Origin: Euryarchaeota archaeon UBA53 | GTDB taxonomy: Archaea > Thermoplasmatota > Poseidoniia > Poseidoniales > Poseidoniaceae | NCBI GenBank assembly: GCA_002507425.1 | Contig: DAZU01000116.1 | Coordinates: forward strand, 1-8,164 | Direction of reading: 5' to 3' | Length of the DNA stretch: 8,164 nt | In this document: positions 1 through 6,398 of the stretch, piece after piece | Numbering within the stretch: the first letter of the stretch is position 1 | Layout of the letters: each line of letters begins with the position of its first letter | Notes under the pieces: model-generated | Databases searched by the model: none | What the model saw: the letters and a program-made list of their open reading frames with translations, nothing else | Told to the model about the DNA's origin: nothing | Translations under genes and position numbers: made by a program

Positions 1-804
1 TCAAAGATTAATTCCTTTGTGATTTGAGATGATTTCCGCCAAAACTGCTATTGCAATTTCCTCTGGGCTTTCAGCTCCAATCGCTAGCCCAATCGGACAA
101 TTCACTTTGTCAAGTTTCTCTTGTGATATACCCGCATCCAAGGCAACTCTAGTAAACGCACTCCATTTTGAGGTTGAGCCAATGACGCCCAAACGACCTG
201 TGTAGCCTGCAAATAGTAATCCAAGTAATCTTTCTTCGTCTTCTTTCCAATCGTGTCCCAGTAACAGAATATCACTAAATCTCGACAATGACTCACTATC
301 CTCTGCCATCAAAAAGTCTTGGGGACATGAATGATGAGTTTCGACCGCCCCCTCTATTGATGCATACTCGGTGCGAGAATCTTGCACGGAATATTTCCAA
401 TTCAAAGGAATACATGCTTCTGCAATCGCTTTTGCACAGTGACCTCCCCCCATTAGCAGTATGTGTGGCATAGGAATCAAAACCTCCATTGCGAGGGTTA
501 CTCTGCCCCCGCATAAACTATCAAGAGGTTTTACCTCATAGCCCTTGGCCCCTTTGTTGAGTCCAAATGTTATTATTTCGCCACACGGCTTTTTCGCCTC
601 TGAAAGCATATCTCTAAGTCTTGAAATCACCTTCAATTCTAATCCTGCACCTCCTATTGTTCCATGAATATCAGAATTTGTTAGTGCAAGCCTTGCTCCT
701 TCTTTACCCGGAACTGATCCAGAAGTTGAAACAACACTAGCAATTGCTACCTTGCGATTTTTACCCAATTCTGTCAATGCCCACGACAGAGTCAGTTCAG
801 TCAT
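1..804 (-). CDS. XdhC/CoxI-family molybdenum hydroxylase maturation factor
   Basis: This 267-residue protein matches the XdhC/CoxI family, cytoplasmic factors that bind molybdenum cofactor and help sulfurate and insert it into enzymes of the xanthine dehydrogenase, aldehyde oxidoreductase and CO dehydrogenase group. Visible family features, in order, are STSGSVPGKEGARLAL (about 26-41), GTIGGAGLE (48-56), the SLCGG motif (96-100) followed by an acidic end to the first domain, and a second, Rossmann-like domain opening with LLMGGGHCAKAIAEA (116-130) with D142 and R144 after strand 2. The C-terminus has VIGSTSK (207-213) and PIGLAIGAESPEEIAIA (237-253), the usual XdhC ending. Length is normal for a two-domain member. 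The ATG at 804 overlaps the stop of the upstream nucleotidyltransferase gene (ATGA), and a GGAGG site lies 7 bases before it. The stop codon is the first three bases of the window, so the gene is complete. Family assignment is strong; the target enzyme is unknown. Confidence 0.9.
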   Translation of the reverse strand: MTELTLSWALTELGKNRKVAIASVVSTSGSVPGKEGARLALTNSDIHGTIGGAGLELKVISRLRDMLSEAKKPCGEIITFGLNKGAKGYEVKPLDSLCGGRVTLAMEVLIPMPHILLMGGGHCAKAIAEACIPLNWKYSVQDSRTEYASIEGAVETHHSCPQDFLMAEDSESLSRFSDILLLGHDWKEDEERLLGLLFAGYTGRLGVIGSTSKWSAFTRVALDAGISQEKLDKVNCPIGLAIGAESPEEIAIAVLAEIISNHKGINL

Positions 805-1352
805 CTCAATGCCTCCAAATCTTCGGGGGTATCGATATTCATGTGTATGCCGGGTGCAGGGATTCTCTTAATGTCGAGATTATCGCGTAAAGAGGCATCT
901 TTTGGTAGAGACAATACCTTCTCGATATCAGATAGTAACAAAGGATGCCCGCTTGGTATTGGAGATGTGTTTTGAGTGTTCTCTAAAACTAGTGAAAGAG
1001 TTTCTGAATTCCATCCACATCTATCAACAGGGGATACTATTATTCTGCCGGGGATTCTACCAGATTCCTCCATTAATGACATAATTCCCATTTGAAGAGA
1101 GCCAGTTCGACCATCTTCTGGAGTATTATTAACAACTATACTTGCACCCGGGCATTTTAGCATTACATCAACTTGCAATTCTTTCCTAGTAACTACAACT
1201 ATTGGTGAGCAGTTATTTTCCTTCAGCATCCTCACCATCCTTCCTACAAGGGTTTCACCCTTCCACATCACCAATGCCTTTGGACGGCCAAGTCTTGATG
1301 ATGCACCCGCAGCGAGTATTATTGCTGGAATTGACTTTGGCAATATTATCAC
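801..1352 (-). CDS. MocA-like molybdopterin nucleotidyltransferase (NTP_transf_3 fold)
   Basis: This 183-residue protein is a short nucleotidyltransferase of the MobA/MocA group, which attaches CMP or GMP to molybdopterin in the cytoplasm. The N-terminal nucleotide-binding loop is LAAGASSRLGRPK (13-25), with the conserved Arg and Lys. It is followed by GRTGSLQMGI (81-90), the metal-site segment SPVD (107-110), SGHPLLL (134-140) and the closing NIDTPEDL (172-179). The LAAG-SSR-LG form resembles CTP-using MocA (TAAG.SSRMG) more than GTP-using MobA (LAGG), so a cytidylyltransferase role is favoured. After PVD most relatives have a proline two residues on; here the run is PVDRCGW. The start is GTG at 1352, overlapping the upstream stop (GTGA), with a modest AAGGA site only 3 bases before it; a TTG at 1343 is an alternative. 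Its partner is the XdhC-family gene immediately downstream. A MobA role or another sugar-nucleotide-type substrate is less likely. Confidence 0.85.
   Translation of the reverse strand: MIILPKSIPAIILAAGASSRLGRPKALVMWKGETLVGRMVRMLKENNCSPIVVVTRKELQVDVMLKCPGASIVVNNTPEDGRTGSLQMGIMSLMEESGRIPGRIIVSPVDRCGWNSETLSLVLENTQNTSPIPSGHPLLLSDIEKVLSLPKDASLRDNLDIKRIPAPGIHMNIDTPEDLEALR
812..816 (-). promoter_or_regulatory. Shine-Dalgarno site for the XdhC-family gene
   Basis: GGAGG on the minus strand lies 7 bases before the ATG at 804, inside the last codons of the upstream nucleotidyltransferase gene. This spacing is standard and fixes the start of the XdhC-family gene. Together with the ATGA overlap it points to translational coupling of the two genes. 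Confidence 0.7.
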
Positions 1353-2497
1353 AAATCCTTGGTGATTTCCCGACCAATGATCATTTTTTGCACCTGGCTG
1401 CTACCTTCATAGATTTGCATTACCTTTGCACCCCTCATAAGTCTGGCGACAGGATATTCTTCTGAGTATCCATAGCCTCCAAAAATCTGGACGGCATCCG
1501 TAGTTACTTCCATAGCAGTGTCTGAGGCGAATCTTTTCGCATGTGCTGCCGATTCTGTATTCCTTATTCCTGCATCAAATTCAGACGCAGATTTCCATGT
1601 CAACAACCTAGATGCCTCAATTTTTGTCTTCATATCAGCGAGCATAAATTGAACGGCTTGATGTTTGTGTATTGGTTTTCCAAAAGTCATTCTTTCCCCC
1701 GAGTAACGAAGAGCGTGTTCATAGGCTGCTCTAGACAAACCCGTTGCATGGGCTGCTATATTTGGACGACTCATATCGAATGCTTTCATTGCATTCATCC
1801 ATCCACCTGATTCAGAACCACCGCAAAGGTTCTCGGCTGGTACCCTCATGTCCTCAAAAGTAAGGGAGCGCGTATCAGAGCATCTTTGACCCATGTTGTT
1901 CTCCTTTTTTCCAAGTGATAATCCGGGCGTGTCCGCATCTACAATGAATCCTGACATCCCAGCATAACCCGCATTGATATCGGTTTTAGCCAAGACAAAG
2001 AACCAATCAGCTTTTCCTGCCCCAGTTATCCACATCTTTGAGCCATTGATAACATATTCATCCCCATCTTTCACTGCTTGTGTTTGACAAGCCGCAACGT
2101 CTGAGCCTGCTCCCGGTTCTGTAACAGCGTAAGACGCTAATGCCCCTTTCTCAGAAACCATTCTGAGATACTTGTCTTTTTGTGAGTGGGTGCCACCCGT
2201 AATAATTGGGGCACATGCAAGACCTGTCGCATACGCTGCTGTTGCAAAGCCTGGATCTCCCCATGCAAGTTCTTCATTGACCAATACTTCCTCAATACTC
2301 CCAAGACCCGGCCCGCCATATTCTTCAGGAATGTGCAGGTTTAGAATACCCATTTCATGAGCTGTATTGATCGCCTTTGAGGGATACTCGGAATTTTGAT
2401 CCCAATGCTCAGCATTTGGACGGACTTCTTCGAGTGCAAAATCTCTCGCTAAGTCGCGCAGCATTTGCTGCATTTCATCTAACTCAAAGCCGACCAT
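1349..2497 (-). CDS. acyl-CoA dehydrogenase (FAD-dependent)
   Basis: This 382-residue protein has the full length and motif order of a soluble acyl-CoA dehydrogenase, which introduces the 2,3 double bond into acyl-CoA using FAD and passes electrons to an electron-transfer flavoprotein. The N-terminal helical domain starts with FELDEMQQMLRDLARDFA and continues to IPEEYGGPG (57-64). The flavin-binding signature is AVTEPGAGSD (124-133), then NGSKMWITGAG (151-161). The C-terminal helical domain carries SGERMTFGKPI (266-276), IFGGYGYSEEYPVARLMRGAK (338-358) and YEGSSQ (363-368). E364 in YEG aligns with the catalytic base of the medium- and short-chain branches. Substrate chain length cannot be read with certainty; straight-chain, branched-chain (isovaleryl- or 2-methylbutyryl-CoA) and glutaryl-type enzymes share these motifs. 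The ATG at 2497 fits the family's usual N-terminus. The gene follows a 37-base spacer and overlaps the next gene by 4 bases. No ETF gene is in the window. Confidence 0.95.
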   Translation of the reverse strand: MVGFELDEMQQMLRDLARDFALEEVRPNAEHWDQNSEYPSKAINTAHEMGILNLHIPEEYGGPGLGSIEEVLVNEELAWGDPGFATAAYATGLACAPIITGGTHSQKDKYLRMVSEKGALASYAVTEPGAGSDVAACQTQAVKDGDEYVINGSKMWITGAGKADWFFVLAKTDINAGYAGMSGFIVDADTPGLSLGKKENNMGQRCSDTRSLTFEDMRVPAENLCGGSESGGWMNAMKAFDMSRPNIAAHATGLSRAAYEHALRYSGERMTFGKPIHKHQAVQFMLADMKTKIEASRLLTWKSASEFDAGIRNTESAAHAKRFASDTAMEVTTDAVQIFGGYGYSEEYPVARLMRGAKVMQIYEGSSQVQKMIIGREITKDL

Positions 2498-2534
2498 GAT
2501 GACCCTAAGGGGCCATGTAGCATAATAGATACTA
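2498..2534 (-). promoter_or_regulatory. spacer with a possible TATA-like promoter for the acyl-CoA dehydrogenase
   Basis: The 37-base spacer contains CTATTATGC, with TATTAT at 2527-2522 centred 27 bases before the A of the ATG at 2497. In archaea this is the distance from a TATA box to the transcription start, so a leaderless transcript starting at the ATG is possible. An AGGG (2506-2503) 5 bases before the ATG could instead act as a weak ribosome binding site on a longer message. CCCT-T-AGGG around 2503-2511 is a small near-palindrome. No BRE is evident, and the site was found by eye. Confidence 0.25.
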
Positions 2535-3680
2535 TCAAATCCAAGTATTGAGATATCCCTGTCTTTGTAATTCTATCAGTAATAAAAATATGATGTAAAA
2601 ACCAATTAATATGGAACCCTCATATCTGCTGAACTTGAAACCTGACCACATCATAGTAAGACAAATAGAGGCACCCAAAATTGTTGCCGGGATGATAAGA
2701 TACATCGTCAGGTCATAGGATGCTTCAGTAAGTGATATTGGTGACACAATTGCGGCTATCCCAATGGATAATAATGGGTCTGTTATATTCGAACCAATCA
2801 GAGTTCCTATTGCAACACCCTGACTTTTTCTAACAGCAACCATCGCAACCGTCAACTCGGGCAATGAGGTCCCCAGCCCAGACATTGTTGAACCAACAAT
2901 TGCATGTGGGACGTCTAATTTGTATGCAATGTCACACGCATATTTTATCAGTTCTGTTGCAGAAAAAACCGCAAAAGATAGACCAATTATAACCATTATC
3001 ATATACGCAGTTCCTGTCCAACTGAAATCTTTTGTCTTGATATCATTGATGATTTTTTTCTCATCTTCTCTAATTTTGTCGGTATCACTAAGCAACCAAA
3101 CCAAATATAATCCATACAATAAACAAAGTATAGCTCCCTCAATTCTAGAAAGTTGTCCTCCTTGCCACAATAATGCGGTCAAAACAAACAAAGAAAGAAG
3201 CATTAACAAACCATCTCTCCTAAGCCATGCAGGCCTTATCTCAAGAGGTTTGTAAACGACAACTATACCCAAAACAAGTGTGATTTGAACCAATACTGAA
3301 CCGTAAATATTGCCTACTGCCAAATCCATGTAAGCTGGGTCACCTGCTGAGGATGCGGATGCGGATGCAGTGACTAAAATTTCGGGTAAAGAAGTCCCTA
3401 TGCTTACGATTGTGAGACCTATGACCACCTCTGCGATGCCCGCCCTTCTAGCTAGACCCTTAGCTCCCTCAACAAAGAAATCAGCAGATGTTATCAGGAG
3501 CGCTAAAGAGATTACAATCAAAAGTAGCAATATACCAATGCTTGTCCAGTCATTTCTTGCAGAAATGCTGCCCAATATGGCTAATGTCAAAAATAAAGCG
3601 AATGAAATGAGCAAAGCATTCCATTGAAGTAATTCCCCAATTCCAAGACGATTAGGGGCTTCCGCCATGGTGTTGGACAC
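2535..3680 (-). CDS. CaCA-family Na+/Ca2+ exchanger-like membrane protein with an extra N-terminal helix
   Basis: This integral membrane protein (381 residues from the GTG) belongs to the Ca2+/cation antiporter superfamily, which usually exports Ca2+ in exchange for Na+ or H+. Both diagnostic alpha repeats are present: GLTIVSIGTSLPE (88-100), followed by GNIYGSVLVQ (123-132), and SGLGTSLPE (267-275), followed by GTLIGSNITDPLLSIG (292-307). The ion-binding acids E100 and E275 are conserved. The position that is usually Asn in repeat 1 is Q132, and its repeat 2 partner is D301. About eleven hydrophobic segments can be counted, one more than the usual ten. The first (about 20-40) sits in an N-terminal extension of about 45-55 residues ahead of the segment where YrbG-type proteins start. 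A charged loop rich in Lys, Asp and Glu lies at about 199-218. The GTG at 3680 is preferred because GAGGAG ends 6 bases before it; TTG 3683 and ATG 3668 are in frame. The ion carried is unproven. Confidence 0.9.
   Translation of the reverse strand: MSNTMAEAPNRLGIGELLQWNALLISFALFLTLAILGSISARNDWTSIGILLLLIVISLALLITSADFFVEGAKGLARRAGIAEVVIGLTIVSIGTSLPEILVTASASASSAGDPAYMDLAVGNIYGSVLVQITLVLGIVVVYKPLEIRPAWLRRDGLLMLLSLFVLTALLWQGGQLSRIEGAILCLLYGLYLVWLLSDTDKIREDEKKIINDIKTKDFSWTGTAYMIMVIIGLSFAVFSATELIKYACDIAYKLDVPHAIVGSTMSGLGTSLPELTVAMVAVRKSQGVAIGTLIGSNITDPLLSIGIAAIVSPISLTEASYDLTMYLIIPATILGASICLTMMWSGFKFSRYEGSILIGFYIIFLLLIELQRQGYLNTWI
3351..3368 (-). repeat. three perfect tandem copies of the hexamer GCATCC inside the exchanger gene
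   Basis: Minus-strand GCATCC is repeated exactly three times in frame, encoding Ala-Ser three times (residues 105-110 from the GTG), just after the first alpha-repeat GTSLPE motif. Gain or loss of a copy by slippage would add or remove two small residues without breaking the frame. Confidence 0.85.
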
Positions 3681-3686
3681 CAAAGA

Positions 3687-3692
3687 CTCCTC
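3687..3692 (-). promoter_or_regulatory. Shine-Dalgarno site for the exchanger gene
   Basis: GAGGAG on the minus strand is followed by TCTTTG and then GTG at 3680, a 6-base spacing. The in-frame TTG at 3683 would be only 3 bases away and the ATG at 3668 would be 18 away, so this site decides the start in favour of GTG. Confidence 0.6.
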
Positions 3693-3709
3693 TTTGATGG
3701 TTACCTAAA

Positions 3710-3741
3710 TCCTGACTATGTTACATTGATATTTGTCAGGA
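3710..3741. promoter_or_regulatory. inverted repeat and possible promoter in the exchanger upstream spacer
   Basis: The spacer between the E1 stop (3761) and the exchanger gene holds an exact 7-base inverted repeat, TCCTGAC at 3710-3716 and GTCAGGA at 3735-3741, separated by 18 bases. Inside lies a smaller palindrome, ATGTTACAT (3718-3726). There is no T-tract after it in the minus-strand direction, so it does not look like an intrinsic terminator. An AAATAT run (minus strand, about 3734-3729) lies within the repeat, roughly 25 bases before a point that would leave a short leader carrying GAGGAG. An operator overlapping a promoter is possible, but a 7-base match in a spacer of this size could arise by chance. 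Confidence 0.3.
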
Positions 3742-3760
3742 ATATGTTGAGGTTTCTTAT

Positions 3761-6391
3761 TCAAGAGTCAATCATCATTTGTATTGCTTCAACTACATGA
3801 TCGACGCTAGGTATAGTATGGTTCTCAAGTTGTGGAGCAAACGGAACGGGGGTGTCTAGTGCGCCTATTACTAGGGGAGCAGATTCTAATGAGTAGAAAG
3901 TTTCCTCAAGAATTCTAGATTGCATAGAATGCCCTATACCTCCAAACCATTGACCTTCTTGCAGTATGACCAATCTACCCGTTCTCAGAACACTAGATAC
4001 GCATGTTTCTGCATCGAAGGGCAATATGGTTCTAACATCAATAATTTCCACCTCAATACCTTGATTTGTTAATTCATTTGCGGCTTGCAAAGCAACATGC
4101 AACATAGCGCCCCATGTAACTAAAGTAATGTCTTTACCGCCACGAATCACTGCGGATTTCCCAATTTTGTATTGTGTTTTTGATTTGATGGCATCCTTGA
4201 CTAGACTGGTGTTTACATCTTGATTGATATTCTGGCCCCAACCTGTCAAACCGCCCCTTAAACCATACAGCCCAATGTGTTCAAGAAACAAGACAGGATC
4301 GTCTAACTCAGCTGCTTCCATCAATAAATCGTAGGCGTCTTGAGGTGTTCCAGGGGCCACAACTATCAAACCCGGATCATTTGCATACCAAGATTCTATC
4401 ATGTTTGCATGGAATGGTCCACTGCGGGTCCTTCCACCGAGTGGAATTCTAACTGTTAGTGGGACGTTTGCCCCCCATCTCCACCTTAACATTGCGGCGT
4501 TATTTATTAACGCATTATGAGCTAATGCAGCAAAACCACCAAATTGAATTTCAGCTATTGGGCGCATCCCTGAGAGGGCTGCTCCTGTTGCAGAGTGTAT
4601 GATGACAGCCTCGCACAAAGGCATGTCCAACAACTTATCCTGATGTCCATTCGCCTTCAAGGGAATATTCATACCGAAAGCACCAGCTACTTCCATATCC
4701 TCTCCCATGAATAAGGTTGATTCTCCATAGTGTTCGGCTATATCGCACATTGCTTGCTGGATTGCTCTTGAATAAGTCCAACCCCCACTTTCAGAATATT
4801 CTAGCTTGGATTCTCCAATCTCTAATACTGGATTTACATTGGCACGAATTCTTTTCCCACTTATCCTGTCAAGGTGGTCGGCATGTGTATCAGCATCATG
4901 AAGAGTAGTGACGCCCTTAGTAACAGTTCCAGCATCTGCCCAACCCATGTCCTCTACCGTTTGTCTAGCTTCATTTACCAATTCTTCTTCTTCCAATTCC
5001 ATTTGTTTTATTTCTTCCTCAGATATTCCAAGGGACAACATAAGTTTTCGATGGGTTGGAATTGGGTCTTTTTCTTCCCAATATGAAAGTAAATCTCGAT
5101 CTACATACCCAGGAGGAGTTCCTGTTTGAGACCCTAGGTATAGATCATCGTGGTGATGTGCATGGCCACAACCTCTCATGGTCTCTACATGGATCAAAGT
5201 AGGACCACCTCCGGATAAAGAAAACTCTCTTGCACAAGCAACAGACGAATGCCAAGAAGCAGGGTCTGAACCATCAATTGTCCACGAAGGAATTCCCATT
5301 GCTACACCTTTATCTGCCCACAATTCAACGTTAGACTGATTGACAGGGGGTGTGTCGAGAGCGATTTGGTTGTTTTGAAGAATGTAAGTTATCGGCAAAC
5401 CTCTAGTTCCTGCTAAATTCAAAGCCTCCCACCACTCACCAGAAGATGAGGAACCTTCTCCAATACAGGCAACGTGAAATCTACCAAGCCCCAATTTAAG
5501 CGAGGATAATGCCATACCAGTCATTGTCACACTAGCAATTGGCAATGGCGCTGTAGGCGGTAGAACACCCCTGTGAAAACATCCAACGTGTAAATCTCTT
5601 CCACCAGAACCTTCGATTCCTCCATCCATAATCGATCCTTTCTTACCCATCTGAGCGGCGATTAAATCAGTTGGTGTGTCTCCCATTGCCATGCACAGGC
5701 CGATATCTCTTATCATGGGCGCAACATAATCTCCGTTGTATATCTGGCCATATTCATTGCTTGGAGACCTATTCAATGCAGTCGCAACAGCAACACAAGC
5801 CTCTTGCCAAGTAGATCTGAATCCTTTACCACCGAACTTCTCGCCGTCAGGTGTTTCCATACCCACGGTGAAGATATCTTTTAGATGAGTGTCTAGATTT
5901 CGTGTTCTTGTCATCATTCTCTGCCATTCTTTCCTGTGCTCCATTGTCACTGACATGTAATGTGCGAGCCTTCGCAAACACAGTTTAACATCAATCAAAA
6001 ATCTATCAGCCCTTCTCTCCAAGTGAATGTCAGAATCTCTTCTTGGAATTATCTCGCCTTTAGTCAGTCCATTTACACTGGTTCTGCCAGTCAATCCTTG
6101 TTTCAGAGCATCTATGAAACGATTTGAGAAATTATGCCACTGTTCTCCGTCAAAGGATTGTTCATTTCTATGCACAAATTCCCAAACTGCGGATATGAGT
6201 TGAATATGCCCATCATGTCTTTCTGCTGCGAACCTCAATATTTCGGATTTCGCAGCTTCTGCTGGCAATGTATTAATAAAAACAAGAGGAGTTGATGGAT
6301 TCCAATTTTTTCCGCGAATTGGAGGCATTTGCCCTTGCGCCATAGTCCTACCCGACTCTCCGACAAGGATTCTTCTTATCAGCCATGCCAT
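3761..6391 (-). CDS. fused 2-oxoacid dehydrogenase E1 (alpha plus beta in one chain) with a novel N-terminal region
   Basis: This 876-residue chain joins both halves of a thiamine diphosphate-dependent E1, which decarboxylates a 2-oxoacid and passes the acyl group to a lipoyl-bearing E2. The alpha half (about 166-450) has WQEA (195-198), the ThDP/Mg motif GEG (311-313) with its partner NN (340-341), and a phosphorylation-loop-like GHAHHHDDLY (409-418). The beta half (about 538-876) has GED (563-565), LCEA with probable catalytic E594, EIQFGGF (614-620), H661 in GPFHAN, and LDTPVPF (845-851). GEG in place of GDG is also found in branched-chain 2-oxoacid dehydrogenase E1 alpha. An acidic linker of about 85 residues joins the halves. 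Residues 1-165 match nothing I recognise and look helical. No E2 or E3 gene is present. The start is taken as ATG 6391, 7 bases after the MFS stop; TTG 6412 and ATG 6343 are in frame and none has a good ribosome site. Substrate is inferred only. Confidence 0.9.
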   Translation of the reverse strand: MAWLIRRILVGESGRTMAQGQMPPIRGKNWNPSTPLVFINTLPAEAAKSEILRFAAERHDGHIQLISAVWEFVHRNEQSFDGEQWHNFSNRFIDALKQGLTGRTSVNGLTKGEIIPRRDSDIHLERRADRFLIDVKLCLRRLAHYMSVTMEHRKEWQRMMTRTRNLDTHLKDIFTVGMETPDGEKFGGKGFRSTWQEACVAVATALNRSPSNEYGQIYNGDYVAPMIRDIGLCMAMGDTPTDLIAAQMGKKGSIMDGGIEGSGGRDLHVGCFHRGVLPPTAPLPIASVTMTGMALSSLKLGLGRFHVACIGEGSSSSGEWWEALNLAGTRGLPITYILQNNQIALDTPPVNQSNVELWADKGVAMGIPSWTIDGSDPASWHSSVACAREFSLSGGGPTLIHVETMRGCGHAHHHDDLYLGSQTGTPPGYVDRDLLSYWEEKDPIPTHRKLMLSLGISEEEIKQMELEEEELVNEARQTVEDMGWADAGTVTKGVTTLHDADTHADHLDRISGKRIRANVNPVLEIGESKLEYSESGGWTYSRAIQQAMCDIAEHYGESTLFMGEDMEVAGAFGMNIPLKANGHQDKLLDMPLCEAVIIHSATGAALSGMRPIAEIQFGGFAALAHNALINNAAMLRWRWGANVPLTVRIPLGGRTRSGPFHANMIESWYANDPGLIVVAPGTPQDAYDLLMEAAELDDPVLFLEHIGLYGLRGGLTGWGQNINQDVNTSLVKDAIKSKTQYKIGKSAVIRGGKDITLVTWGAMLHVALQAANELTNQGIEVEIIDVRTILPFDAETCVSSVLRTGRLVILQEGQWFGGIGHSMQSRILEETFYSLESAPLVIGALDTPVPFAPQLENHTIPSVDHVVEAIQMMIDS

Positions 6392-6398
6392 CAAATAA

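Noticed and set aside
801..1352. GTP-using MobA (Mo-bis-MGD synthesis)
   Set aside because: The nucleotide loop is LAAG with SSRLG rather than the LAGG form, and the neighbour is an XdhC-family gene, which favours the MocA-like branch.
2920..3255. 111-codon plus-strand open frame
   Set aside because: It lies wholly antisense to the exchanger gene, has low-complexity Ser/Ile composition and no family motif. It is a shadow of the real frame.
3710..3741. Intrinsic transcription terminator after the E1 gene
   Set aside because: The 18-base loop is long, the arms are only 7 bases, and no run of T follows on the minus strand.
4717..5129. Cluster of plus-strand open frames of 63-73 codons
   Set aside because: All lie antisense to the E1 linker and alpha region. 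Phe/Ser-rich translations reflect the Glu/Lys-rich sense strand, not real proteins.
3761..6391. Transketolase or 1-deoxyxylulose-5-phosphate synthase
   Set aside because: Both are ThDP enzymes with a similar fold order, but the LCEA, EIQFGGF and LDTPVPF motifs in the second half and the QEA segment in the first half are those of 2-oxoacid dehydrogenase E1.
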